From: Actinoplanes italicus
GTDB lineage: Bacteria > Actinomycetota > Actinomycetes > Mycobacteriales > Micromonosporaceae
Assembly: GCF_003001815.1 (NCBI RefSeq)
Contig: NZ_PVMZ01000029.1
Span: forward strand, 39,241-103,240
Reading direction: 5' to 3'
Length of the DNA: 64,000 bases
Shown here: piece by piece, positions 8,458-16,585 of the stretch
How the letters are laid out: every line of letters begins with the position of its first letter
Numbering within the stretch: position 1 is the first letter of the stretch
Notes under the pieces: generated by a model
Told to the model about the DNA's origin: nothing
Database searches by the model: none
What the model saw: only the letters and a program-made list of their open reading frames with translations
Program-made: the position numbers and the translations under genes

Positions 8458-9665
8458 CGACCGCCGTCTGTGTGGACGTCGGGTCGACGTACACGAAAGC
8501 CGCCCTGATCGATCTGGACGGTGCGGAACTGGTCCGCCGGGCGGAAGTGCCGACCACGTCCTCCACGGACGTCCTGGAAGGTCTGGACGCCGCCGTCACG
8601 GCCGTGGGTGGCGGCGACGAGCTTTACGTCTGTTCCTCGGCCGGCGGCGGTCTGCGTCTGGCGGTGATCGGCTACGAGCGTCTGGTCACCGCCGAGGCCG
8701 GGCACCGGGTGGGGTTGTCGGCCGGGGCACAGGTGGTGCACGTGGCCGCCGGGCCGATGACCGGTCCCGATCTGACCCGGCTGCGCGCCGCCCGGCCGGA
8801 CGTGCTACTGCTGGCCGGCGGCACCGACGGCGGCGACGCCGAAACCCTTCTGCACAACGCGCGGCGGCTGTCCGCGGCCCGGATCCGCATTCCGGTGGTT
8901 CTGGCGGGCAATTCGGCTGTACGGGAGGACGCGCTCACACTTCTGCGGGGCAGGGGAGTGCCGGTTACGGCCGCGGCGAACGTGCTGCCGCGCATCGGCG
9001 TGCTCGACCCGCTGCCGGCCCGCGCCGCGATCCGTGACGTGTTCCTGCGGCACGTGATCGGCGGCAAACGCCTGTCGCGGGGCACCCGGTTCACCCGGCT
9101 GGTGCGTGCCGCCACCCCGGACGCCGTGCTGGCCGGGGTGGAGACGCTCGCCGACGCGACCGGGTACGGGATCCTGGTCGTCGACGTGGGCGGCGCGACC
9201 ACCGACGTGTACTCGGCGCTCGTGCCGGACGCGGAGGCGGAGACCGGGCCGCGCCGTGACGTGGCCGGCACCCTGTGGCGGTCGCGGACCGTGGAGGGTG
9301 ACCTCGGGGTGGCCGTCGGCGCCGACGGCACCCGGGCGGCCGCCGTGGCCGAGAAACTGCCCGCCCCGGACGGCGATCGGGAACTCGCGTCGGCGGCCGC
9401 CGTCGTGGCGATGCGGCGGCACGCGCGCGGCCGTCCCGGGCTACGTGACGTACGTCTCGTCATCGGATCCGGCGGGGTGTTGCGCCACGGCGGCGGCGAG
9501 CGGGTCCTGCAGGCGGTGCTCTCCGATGTGGGCGGTGGCTGGGCGCCCCCTGAGCAGGCCCGCGCCGTGGTTGATCAGCAGTACGTCCTCGCCGCCGCGG
9601 GTCTGCTCGCGGCCGATCATCCGGGCGTCGCGGCCCGGCTGCTGGGTAACTCGATCAGGTACTGA
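8454..9665 (+). CDS. MutL-like reactivase for the B12 aminomutase
   Basis: An ASKHA-fold ATPase of the glutamate-mutase MutL (GlmL) family, 403 aa. The phosphate-1 motif CVDVGSTYTKAALID and a second motif VVDVGGATTDVYS are visible. Members reactivate B12 mutases by exchanging damaged cobalamin; clostridial kam clusters carry a homologous gene (KamB type) usually with a second partner protein, which is not seen here. The GTG start overlaps kal. It is the last gene of the operon; no strong hairpin follows directly. Confidence 0.82.
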   Translation: MTTAVCVDVGSTYTKAALIDLDGAELVRRAEVPTTSSTDVLEGLDAAVTAVGGGDELYVCSSAGGGLRLAVIGYERLVTAEAGHRVGLSAGAQVVHVAAGPMTGPDLTRLRAARPDVLLLAGGTDGGDAETLLHNARRLSAARIRIPVVLAGNSAVREDALTLLRGRGVPVTAAANVLPRIGVLDPLPARAAIRDVFLRHVIGGKRLSRGTRFTRLVRAATPDAVLAGVETLADATGYGILVVDVGGATTDVYSALVPDAEAETGPRRDVAGTLWRSRTVEGDLGVAVGADGTRAAAVAEKLPAPDGDRELASAAAVVAMRRHARGRPGLRDVRLVIGSGGVLRHGGGERVLQAVLSDVGGGWAPPEQARAVVDQQYVLAAAGLLAADHPGVAARLLGNSIRY

Positions 9666-9712
9666 CGATGACACGCCGATGAATGAGACACGCCGGGACA
9701 CGGGACGCCCGG

Positions 9713-9743
9713 TTGACAGACGGCCGGGGGCGGGACGTACCGT
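9713..9743 (+). promoter_or_regulatory. Promoter-like site in the 400-bp gap before lnt
   Basis: TTGACA (9713-9718), 19 nt, TACCGT (9738-9743). It lies 48 nt after the operon stop and about 320 nt before lnt. With the hairpin at 9995-10028 it could define a ~280-nt transcript. The only small frame with a ribosome-binding site inside is about 29 codons from ATG 9891; its Arg/His/Gly-rich composition does not look like a protein. Confidence 0.35.
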
Positions 9744-9994
9744 CTTCAGGTCCTGTTCCACGTGTCCTCACCCACTGGCCCGCAGTCCCCGCAGGGGTCG
9801 CGCGTTCTGCCAGGTCCAGGGGGCGGGCGACACAGACGGCACGAGGCGGGCCACGCACGGGTGGCCCCTCCGGAGGCCGGGTCCATGACCAGTAGACAAC
9901 GGCACGACGCGGGCAGCCGGCACGCGGCGGGTCGGTCCGAAGGTCATGGCGAGTCCGCCGGATCACACCGGCCGTGAAGAGGGCGGAAGCACTC

Positions 9995-10028
9995 GAGGGG
10001 CGTGGTCGAAACTGTGACCGCGCCCCTC
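9995..10028 (+). terminator. Strong hairpin upstream of lnt
   Basis: A 13-bp stem (9995-10007 with 10016-10028, one G-U pair) and an 8-nt loop, ending 37 nt before the lnt start. It probably terminates transcription from upstream and insulates lnt. Confidence 0.55.
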
Positions 10029-10051
10029 CGTCGTCCCTGCTCACCGGCGGG

Positions 10052-10057
10052 TAGCCT
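10052..10057 (+). promoter_or_regulatory. -10 box for leaderless lnt
   Basis: TAGCCT ends 7 nt before the GTG at 10065, the spacing expected if transcription starts at the start codon. No Shine-Dalgarno is present. Confidence 0.5.
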
Positions 10058-10064
10058 GCCTGGC

Positions 10065-11687
10065 GTGGAAATGACTATGCCTCCGCCGGCGCTGTCCGAG
10101 CCGGGTCCCGCGGCGCAGACGCCCGGGCCCCCGCTGCGGCTGCCGGTGGCGGTGGCCCTCGCCGTCGCCGCGGGTGCGGCCCTGCTGCTGGCCCTGCCGC
10201 CGTACGACCTGTGGTGGCTGTCCCCGGCCGGGGTGGCGCTGCTCGCCGCGGCCGTGCACCGGCGGCGTCTGCGGGCCGGTCTCGGTCTCGGCTTCCTCGC
10301 CGGGCTGGCGCTGTTCGTGCCCCTGCTCGACTGGACCGCGATCGCCGCCGGCTGGCTGCCCTGGATGATCCTGTCCTTGTCGCAGGCCTTCTACGTGGGT
10401 CTGGCCGGGCTGGCGGGATCGTGGCTGTCGCCGGTCGCCGACCGGTGGCGGGCGTCGTGGCCGCTGCTGACCGGCCTGATCTGGACCACGCAGGAGTTCC
10501 TGCGCGACCGGACCCCCTTCGGCGGCTTCCCGTGGGGCAGGCTCGCGTTCAGCCAGGGCGACGCGCCGGTGCTGCGGCTGGCCGCGTGGGGCGGCGCCCC
10601 GCTGGTCACGTTCGTCGTGGCCGTCACCGGCGGCGCCCTCGTCGCGCTGGCCTGGCGGCGCTGGACGAGGGCCGGTCTGCTCGGCGCCGCCGGATTCGCG
10701 GCCGTGGCGGTCGTGCTGACCCTCGCCCCCGCGGCCGTGCCGCTGACCGCACCGGCCGGTGCGTCCACCACCGTCGCGATCGTGCAGGGCAACGTGCCGC
10801 GGCTCGGCCTGGACTTCAACGCCCAGCGGCGGGCCGTGCTCGACAACCACGTCAACGCCACCCTCGGCCTGGCCGCCGACGTAGCCGCCGGAAAGCAGAA
10901 GCAGCCCGGCCTGGTCGTCTGGCCGGAGAACTCCAGCGACATCGACCCGCTGCGCAACGACGACGCGGCCGCCCTGATCCAGTCCGCCGCCGACGCGATC
11001 AACGCGCCGATCCTGGTCGGCACCCTGCAGCGCACCGACGTGGACGGCGACTTCTACAACGTGGGCATCCTGTGGCGCCCCGGCGGCGCCGGCCCGGACC
11101 TGGACCAGCAGTACGCCAAACGCCACCCGGTGCCGTTCGCCGAGTACATGCCGCTGCGCCCGATCGCCCGGCTCGTCAGCGACAAGGTCGACCTGGTCCG
11201 CAACATGCTCGCCGGCGACCGGCCGGGCGTCGTCGACACCGGCGCGGCCGTGCTCGGCGACGTGATCTGCTTCGAGGTCGCCTACGACGACATCGTCCGC
11301 GACACGGTCGTCGGCGGCGCGCAGATCCTCGCCGTACAGACCAACAACGCCACCTTCAACGAGGCCGAGGCGCGCCAGCAGCTGGCCATGGTCCGGCTGC
11401 GTGCCGTCGAGCACGGCCGGGAGGCGCTCATGGTCTCCACGGTCGGTGTGTCCGGCTTTGTGGATGCCCAAGGTGCTGTATACGGTTCGACCGGTTTCAA
11501 CACCGCTGCGGTGGTGGTGCGTGACATGCGACTGGACGGACCCAGTACGCTGGCGACTCGTTCGGGCATCTGGCCCGAGGTGTCGATCGTCTTTGGTACG
11601 GTCGTCGCCCTCCTAGTCGCGCTGCCCCTGCGCCGCCGGCGGGCGATAATCGACAGTGGCGACGTGACGGGTTCGGAGGAACGGTGA
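10065..11687 (+). CDS. lnt: Apolipoprotein N-acyltransferase
   Basis: Lnt adds the third acyl chain to the N-terminal Cys of lipoproteins at the outer face of the cell membrane. The 540-aa protein has six or so N-terminal membrane segments, then a nitrilase-fold domain from about residue 235 and a final membrane segment. The catalytic triad reads E288 (WPENS), K352 (YAKRHPVPF) and C402 (DVICFE). The frame is open to 10002, but the GTG at 10065 fits a leaderless start; ATG 10071 is an alternative. It overlaps ppm1 by 4 nt. In mycobacteria the two activities are often one fused Ppm1 protein; here they are separate coupled genes. Confidence 0.92.
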   Translation: MEMTMPPPALSEPGPAAQTPGPPLRLPVAVALAVAAGAALLLALPPYDLWWLSPAGVALLAAAVHRRRLRAGLGLGFLAGLALFVPLLDWTAIAAGWLPWMILSLSQAFYVGLAGLAGSWLSPVADRWRASWPLLTGLIWTTQEFLRDRTPFGGFPWGRLAFSQGDAPVLRLAAWGGAPLVTFVVAVTGGALVALAWRRWTRAGLLGAAGFAAVAVVLTLAPAAVPLTAPAGASTTVAIVQGNVPRLGLDFNAQRRAVLDNHVNATLGLAADVAAGKQKQPGLVVWPENSSDIDPLRNDDAAALIQSAADAINAPILVGTLQRTDVDGDFYNVGILWRPGGAGPDLDQQYAKRHPVPFAEYMPLRPIARLVSDKVDLVRNMLAGDRPGVVDTGAAVLGDVICFEVAYDDIVRDTVVGGAQILAVQTNNATFNEAEARQQLAMVRLRAVEHGREALMVSTVGVSGFVDAQGAVYGSTGFNTAAVVVRDMRLDGPSTLATRSGIWPEVSIVFGTVVALLVALPLRRRRAIIDSGDVTGSEER

Positions 11688-12454
11688 GCGAGGCGGAAGG
11701 TTACCCGGGAGTGGGACGGGTCCTCGTGATCATCCCCACGTACAACGAGGCGGACAACGTCCGGGTGATCACCGAGCGGGTGCGCAAGGCCACCCCTACC
11801 GTCGACATCCTGATCGCCGACGACAACTCCCCGGACGGCACCGGCGCCATCGCCGACGAGCTCGCCGAGGCCGACGGTCAGATCTTCGTCATGCACCGGG
11901 CCGGCAAGGAGGGCCTCGGCGAGGCCTACAAGGCCGGCTTCCAGTGGGCCAAGGAGAAGGGCTACGACGCGGTCGTCGAGATGGACGCGGACGGCTCGCA
12001 CGCTCCCGAGGAGCTGCACCGCCTGCTCGACGCGCTCGCCGACCACGACGCCGTCATCGGCACCCGCTACATCCCCGGCGGCACCGTGCACAACTGGCCG
12101 CTGCGGCGGCTGCTGCTGTCGCGGTGCGGCAACCTGTACATCCGGATGGCGCTGGGCATGCCGTTCAAGGACGCCACCGCCGGCTACCGCGCCTACCGCA
12201 TCGCCGTCCTCGACAAGATCGACGTCGCGACGATCGCGTCCACCGGCTACTCGTTCCAGGTCGAGATGACCTGGCGCTCGTACCGGCAGGGTTTCCGCAT
12301 GATCGAGGTGCCGATCACGTTCACCGAGCGCGAAATCGGTGTCAGCAAGATGAGCGGCAACATCTTCAAGGAACAGCTGCTGCGGGTCACGCTGTGGGGC
12401 GTGCAGTCGCGCAAGGAGAGCCTGCTCACGCTGGTCGGCCGCAAGCCCCGCTGA
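11684..12454 (+). CDS. ppm1: Polyprenol monophosphomannose synthase
   Basis: A GT2-family (GT-A fold) glycosyltransferase of 256 aa that moves mannose from GDP-mannose to polyprenyl phosphate, the donor for lipoglycan and protein mannosylation outside the membrane. Visible motifs are IIPTYNEADNV, the DDNSPDGT loop and the metal-binding VEMDADGSH. There is no C-terminal membrane domain, as in other actinobacterial Ppm1 catalytic domains. The GTG start overlaps the lnt stop. The pairing with Lnt is conserved in actinobacteria and suggests mannolipid and lipoprotein maturation are made together. Confidence 0.92.
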   Translation: MSEAEGYPGVGRVLVIIPTYNEADNVRVITERVRKATPTVDILIADDNSPDGTGAIADELAEADGQIFVMHRAGKEGLGEAYKAGFQWAKEKGYDAVVEMDADGSHAPEELHRLLDALADHDAVIGTRYIPGGTVHNWPLRRLLLSRCGNLYIRMALGMPFKDATAGYRAYRIAVLDKIDVATIASTGYSFQVEMTWRSYRQGFRMIEVPITFTEREIGVSKMSGNIFKEQLLRVTLWGVQSRKESLLTLVGRKPR

Positions 12455-12543
12455 GTACGCCTTCCGGCACGCCTCCTGTGTGTCTGCTGGGAACGTCTCC
12501 GGCTCTGGCTGAGAAGGCCCTCAGTCAGAGGTGTCATGCTTGA

Positions 12544-12569
12544 CCGAGCCCGTCGTGAGGCGGGCTCGG
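12544..12569 (+). terminator. Hairpin between ppm1 and fxsA
   Basis: CCGAGCCCG, 8-nt loop, CGGGCTCGG: a 9-bp perfect stem 90 nt after ppm1 and 10 nt before the GGAGG of fxsA. It could terminate lnt-ppm1 or act as a leader hairpin for fxsA; no U-tract. Confidence 0.45.
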
Positions 12570-12590
12570 GACACCCTCGGAGGATCACCC

Positions 12591-13100
12591 ATGCGGCGTA
12601 GCAGACTGGCCTATCTACCTCTCGCGTTCCCGCTGCTCGCCTTCGCGGAGTTCCTGGCCTTCGTGTCCGTCGCGCACGCCATCGGCTTCCTCTGGGCGGC
12701 CGTGCTGCTCGCCGCGTCCAGCGCCGCCGGCATCGTGCTGCTGCGCCGCGAGGGCGTCCGCGGCTTCCGCGCCTTCCAGGAAGCCGCCCGCGCCGGCCGG
12801 CCCCCGGCCACCGAGGTGACCAACTCGCTCATCGGCCTCACCGGCGGCCTGCTGCTGGCCCTGCCCGGCTTCATCACCGGCGTCGTCGGTCTGATCGCCC
12901 TGCTGCCCCCCAGCCGGGTCCTGATCCGCCGCGGCGTCGAGCGGGCCGCCGAGCGCCGCCTCGGCGGAGCGGCCACCGGAGACCTGTTCGGCCCCCGCCG
13001 CGTCCGGGTCCACCAGAGCGACCCGGTCACCGTCGTGGTCGTCGACGAGCCGCGCGCCACCACGCCGGCCGCCGCCATCGAGGGCGAGATCGTCCGCTAG
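12591..13100 (+). CDS. fxsA: FxsA-family membrane protein
   Basis: A 169-aa membrane protein with an N-terminal pair of hydrophobic segments (to about residue 50), a conserved LRREGVRGFRAFQ linker and a third-fourth membrane region (GLLLALPGFITGVVGLIALLPP) that is characteristic of FxsA. FxsA is named for suppressing F-plasmid exclusion of phage T7; its normal role is unknown. The open frame begins at 12531, but ATG 12591 has GGAGG (12579-12583) with 7-nt spacing. The C-terminal ~45 residues are polar and poorly conserved. Confidence 0.85.
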   Translation: MRRSRLAYLPLAFPLLAFAEFLAFVSVAHAIGFLWAAVLLAASSAAGIVLLRREGVRGFRAFQEAARAGRPPATEVTNSLIGLTGGLLLALPGFITGVVGLIALLPPSRVLIRRGVERAAERRLGGAATGDLFGPRRVRVHQSDPVTVVVVDEPRATTPAAAIEGEIVR

Positions 13101-13150
13101 CGCGGCGGCTTCCCGCCCCGGTAGACGCCCCGCCTCGGCCACCCTGCTCA

Positions 13151-13502
13151 GCACCGTCTCCGGCTGGCACCGTCTCCGGTTGGCACCGTCTCCGGCCAGT
13201 ACTGTCTCCGGTTGGCACCGTCTCCGGCCAGTACTGTCTCCGGTTGGCACCGTCTCCGGCCAGTACTGTCTCCGGTTGGCACCGTCTCCGGCCAGTACTG
13301 TCTCCGGTTGGCACCGTCTCCGGCCAGTACTGTCTCCGGTTGGCACCGTCTCCGGCCAGTACTGTCTCCGGTTGGCACCGTCTCCGGCCAGTACTGTCTC
13401 CGGTTGGCACCGTCTCCGGCCAGTACTGTCTCCGGCTGGCACCGTCTCCGGCCAGTACTGTCTCCGGCCGGCACCGTCTCCGGCTGGCACCGCCTTCGGC
13501 CG
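13151..13502. repeat. 16/32-bp minisatellite, 21-22 units
   Basis: Twenty-one exact-length 16-bp units (13151-13486) plus one degenerate unit share the core GTCTCCGG. From 13183 the units alternate as GCACCGTCTCCGGCCA-type and GTACTGTCTCCGGTTG-type, so AGTACTG recurs nine times at exactly 32-bp spacing (13198 to 13454). All six frames stay open because the unit lacks stops. There is no unique spacer, so it is not a CRISPR array. A looser CTCACCG/CTACCG repeat follows at about 13595-13660. Confidence 0.9.
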
Positions 13503-13666
13503 ACGCTGACAGGAGTCGGCACCGCCACCGGCCGTTTGCCGTCAGCCTGCACGGTTGCGTCGAGCGCCTATCCGTCTCGGCGCCGCCGTCTCGCCTCACC
13601 GCTTCCGCCCTACCGCTCCCGCCCTACCGTCTCGCCTCACCGCTCTCGCCTCACCGTTTCCATGCT

Positions 13667-13719
13667 GGCGATCTTGTGAGGTTGTGGTCGCTCGAGCGGC
13701 GTAGTCGCACAAGATCGCC
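13667..13719. repeat. Inverted repeat related to the 13749 hairpin
   Basis: Arms GGCGATCTTGTG (13667-13678) and CACAAGATCGCC (13708-13719), 12 bp perfect. The left arm continues into AGGTT, so it shares the word GATCTTGTGAGGTT with the next element. Confidence 0.6.
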
Positions 13720-13748
13720 CGACGCTTCGTCGCTTCGCCTTCTTGGCG

Positions 13749-13801
13749 GCAGATCTTGTGAGGTTCAGGTCGAGATGGCGGCTGAACCTCACAAGATCTG
13801 C
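13749..13801. repeat. 20-bp perfect inverted repeat
   Basis: Arms GCAGATCTTGTGAGGTTCAG (13749-13768) and its exact complement (13782-13801) flank a 13-nt loop. It has no U-tract and lies about 650 bp after fxsA. A 9-bp GGGCGTCGC tandem repeat (four copies, 13811-13846, and one variant) follows. No gene is supported from 13101 to 14310. Confidence 0.7.
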
Positions 13802-14204
13802 GCATCTGAAGGGCGTCGCGGGCGTCGCGGGCGTCGCGGGCGTCGCGGGCGTCCGGGGCGGGGCCTGCTCGGGGTGGCTGAGCCCTGCCTACTTCTGGCG
13901 GCCGGGGACCTTGTGCAGTCGTTACGGTTCGGCGTGAACCTGTGCGGCGATTACTGCCCCGGCGATAAGAGTTGTTCAACATCGGTTGGTCGCTGTGGAC
14001 CTTGGATGCCGGTTGCGCGTGGGAGCCGCGTGGGTGGTGAGGCGTGCACGGGGCCGCGGCGGGCAGCGATGGGTGCACAGGGTCGGAGGCGGGCGGTGGC
14101 GGGTGTCCAAGCCCGGCGCGAGCCGGCTGGCCGTAGCGTGGCGCGTGGGGATTTGTGGTCTGGGGGCGGGTTTCGGGGGCCGTGCGAGTGGGATTCGGTT
14201 GAGT

Positions 14205-14243
14205 GTGGTGATCGGTGGTCCGGTTTGCGCACGGGTGGCCACG
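14205..14243. repeat. 39-bp member of the dispersed palindromic element
   Basis: Starts GTGGTGATCGGTGG and ends CGGGTGGCCACG, the same design as the copies near 0.45 and 63.8 kb, one base shorter. Confidence 0.55.
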
Positions 14244-14310
14244 CAAGGTGACACGGCCGGGGCAGCCGCGTCGGCCGTTGACCGGTGGCGAGGGCGGCCG
14301 CTGACAGCGA

Positions 14311-14341
14311 AAAGCCGCCCCGGCAGAACCGGGGCGGCTTT
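14311..14341 (-). terminator. rbpA terminator
   Basis: A 13-bp stem (14311-14323 with 14329-14341) and 5-nt loop, 21 nt after the rbpA stop, followed on the minus strand by a short T-run. It looks like a standard intrinsic terminator. Confidence 0.85.
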
Positions 14342-14362
14342 CTCGTTGTCGTGCGGGTTACC

Positions 14363-14701
14363 TCAACGGCCGCGGCGGGTGCGGACCTCCTGCAGCCGCT
14401 CGTTGAGGATGTCCTCCAGCTCGGCGATCGAGCGCCGCTCCAGAAGCATGTCCCAGTGGGTGCGCGGCGGCTTGGCCTTCTTCTGCTCCGGCTCGCTGCC
14501 GTCGACCAGACGGGCGACGCTGCCGTCGAACTTGCACTCCCAGGTGGTCGGCACCTCGGCATCGACGGCGAACGGCACCTCGAACTGGTGACCCTTCGCG
14601 CACAGGAACTCGCGGGTCTGTCGGGGCGCCAGCTCGGTGTTACGGTCGGACTCGTAGCTGACTGCGCCAAGACGGCTGCCGCGCAGCATGCGTTCGCCCA
14701 T
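14363..14701 (-). CDS. rbpA: RNA polymerase-binding protein RbpA
   Basis: RbpA is an actinobacterial transcription factor that binds the principal sigma factor and RNA polymerase and stabilises open complexes. The 112-aa protein starts MGERMLRGSRLGAVSYESD and has the central beta-barrel region (FLCAKGHQFEVPF to WECKFDG) and the C-terminal sigma-interaction helix (HWDMLLERRSIAELEDIL). The frame is open to 14821, but ATG 14701 has a GAGGGGA ribosome-binding site and gives the family length. In Streptomyces rbpA is under SigR control; no clear SigR box was recognised upstream. Confidence 0.95.
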   Translation of the reverse strand: MGERMLRGSRLGAVSYESDRNTELAPRQTREFLCAKGHQFEVPFAVDAEVPTTWECKFDGSVARLVDGSEPEQKKAKPPRTHWDMLLERRSIAELEDILNERLQEVRTRRGR

Positions 14702-14825
14702 GATCGGCTTTCCCCTCGCTCGTGGTGCTGCTTCCGTTGGTGTAACGAAAGGGACGGCCGCGGGATTCCTCCGCCGGAACCCCCGACGGCCGTCAAAGTC
14801 TGTTCGCACCGCTGGTATCAACAGT

Positions 14826-14900
14826 GTTAACGCTATGAGCGTAACCGGCCACTCACCCCAGCTCGCAAACCGAACCGGCGTCCGAATGGACCTTGGTCCA
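14826..14900. promoter_or_regulatory. Two small palindromes upstream of rbpA
   Basis: GTTAACGCT-ATG-AGCGTAAC (14826-14845, one bulged base) and TGGACC-TT-GGTCCA (14887-14900, perfect) lie 125-200 bp upstream of rbpA. Candidate control sites only. No gene is supported between 14702 and 15132. Confidence 0.3.
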
Positions 14901-15132
14901 CTTTATGATTGTTTGACGCTTCTTCGGTTGGTGCGATGTCGGTCACTCGTTCGGATTCACTCGTAATTCACGGCACCTTCGGTCACTCGGAGCTGCCCAC
15001 ACCGTAGTGATCGGCTATGACAGCCTGCGCTGAAGGCTTCCGCACACTCGCGAACCCCCACCGAACGTGAGAATGTTCACCACTCGGTCCTCCTCCCTTG
15101 ATGCCTACCCCGGATCTCGGCGCACACACCCG

Positions 15133-16377
15133 TCAGCTGTTGCCGGAGGCGGTGGGCTGAGCGGGGGCCGGAGCGGAGGCGGCGGGCTGGGCGGACGCGG
15201 TGAGCTGGGCCGGGGCGGAGGCGGCGGGCTGGGCGGACGCGGTGAGCTGGGCCGGGGCGGCAGGCTGCGCGAAGGCCGGTGCCGGACCGGGGCGGCCGCT
15301 GCCCAGAGCGGCCAACGCCGCCGCCAGGTCACTGACCTGCGACGTCAGCTGGGCGACCCGCTCGTGCGCGGCGTCGGCGTCGGCGCGGGCGGACGTGAGG
15401 CGCCGTTCCAGGTCGGCCTGCTCCCGCACGGCCCGTTCGAGAGACCTTTCAAGATCTTCGTGGGTACGCCGGAAGCCGTCCCGTTCGGCCGTGACCGCGA
15501 CCAGGCTCTCCTGTGCGGCGGTCGCCTCCGCCCGTGCCCGGCGGGCCTGTTCGGCGGCGTCGTCACGGTCGCGTCCGGCGGTGTCGGCGCGCTGACGGTC
15601 CGCGACGGCCGAGGCCGAGACCTGTTCCAGCTGCTCCCGGACGGCTGTCAGTTCCTCCTGCGCGTGGCGTTGCGCTGCTTCGGCCGTACCGCGGAAGTCC
15701 TTGAAATCTTGAATCGCCGTCTTCAGGTCACGTTCGGCGGTGTCGCGCTGCCCGCGGACCTCCTGCAGTTCACGCCGGGCGCCGCCGAGCTCGTCGGCCG
15801 CCGTGTCCCGCTCGGCCTCGGCCCGTTCCCGCAGCGCCACCGCGGTCGTGGCGGCGCGTACCGCCTCGTCGCGCGCCGTCAGCGCCTCCTGCGCCCGCCT
15901 GTCGGCCTCCTCGGCGGTGCGCTGGGCGTCGGTGGCCTGCTGCCGTGCCTCGTCACGTTCGGCCGTCGCCGCCGCTGCCAGCTGCTGCGCGGCGGCCGCC
16001 GCGGTGGTCGCCTGGTCGGCGTCGCGGCGGGCGTCGTCACGTTCCGCGTGTGCGGCCGCCACCTGTCCGGACGTCTCCGCCCGCACCTCGGCGACCTGCC
16101 GCTCGACACCGGCCGGCGACATCTCCGAATGCAGCGCCTCGGTCAGTGAACCGACGAGCTGATCGAGACGGTCCACCACCTCCCACGTCCGGGCCACCTG
16201 CCCGGCGAGCCCCGGCGACTGACGGTGCCGCATCCGAACATTGCGGGAGGCACGCTGACATTCACCGTCGTTGTCGCGGCAGTAGCGGAACGGCCGCCCG
16301 GCGGACGCACGCTGCGGCACGGGGCGCCCGCAGTGGGCGCAGGGACGGGTCTCGGTTTCGGAATCCTGCACAGTCAT
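15133..16377 (-). CDS. Zinc-ribbon-like, coiled-coil protein with Pro/Ala tail
   Basis: A 414-aa protein of unknown function. The N-terminus has a CxxC...C...C pattern (C13, C16, C33, C40) that may bind zinc and DNA; residues about 75-365 are an uninterrupted alanine/arginine/glutamate-rich coiled coil; the tail is Ala/Pro/Gln-rich with a 14-residue unit (PAQLTASAQPAASA) repeated in tandem, a 42-bp DNA repeat at about 15170-15263. KfrA-like or SMC-like architecture comes to mind, but no ATPase is present. ATG 16377 is chosen because the zinc motif begins there; the frame runs upstream to 16470. Low-complexity composition makes homology calls unsafe. Confidence 0.7.
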   Translation of the reverse strand: MTVQDSETETRPCAHCGRPVPQRASAGRPFRYCRDNDGECQRASRNVRMRHRQSPGLAGQVARTWEVVDRLDQLVGSLTEALHSEMSPAGVERQVAEVRAETSGQVAAAHAERDDARRDADQATTAAAAAQQLAAAATAERDEARQQATDAQRTAEEADRRAQEALTARDEAVRAATTAVALRERAEAERDTAADELGGARRELQEVRGQRDTAERDLKTAIQDFKDFRGTAEAAQRHAQEELTAVREQLEQVSASAVADRQRADTAGRDRDDAAEQARRARAEATAAQESLVAVTAERDGFRRTHEDLERSLERAVREQADLERRLTSARADADAAHERVAQLTSQVSDLAAALAALGSGRPGPAPAFAQPAAPAQLTASAQPAASAPAQLTASAQPAASAPAPAQPTASGNS

Positions 16378-16573
16378 AACACCGCCAACCCTATGCGCGC
16401 CGACCCCGGCGGCCCGGCAACCACACCGGTACCCACCTACATGATCAGCCATCCGTCTCTCCCGGACCACGCCGTGCCGGGCGGAGCACGGGGCAGCAGT
16501 GGAGAGCCATGAACACCGGGTGGCGCCGCACGGCGTCGCGGGTGGTGGTTGTGTGGGCGTACCCGAGAGGCTT

Positions 16574-16579
16574 TAAGGT
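16574..16579 (+). promoter_or_regulatory. -10 box for leaderless SDR gene
   Basis: TAAGGT ends 6 nt before ATG 16586; no Shine-Dalgarno is present. Confidence 0.4.
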
Positions 16580-16585
16580 TCTCCG

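Noticed and set aside
12615..13490. A 291-codon minus-strand frame
   Set aside because: It joins the antisense of fxsA to the minisatellite; not a plausible protein.
13151..13502. CRISPR array
   Set aside because: Repeats are directly joined; there are no unique spacers and no cas genes.
13148..14251. Long repetitive frames on both strands (QPETV / TVSGWHR type repeats)
   Set aside because: The 16/32-bp unit contains no stop in any frame, so all six frames stay open. Unit length is not a multiple of three and no start site with a ribosome-binding site is convincing.
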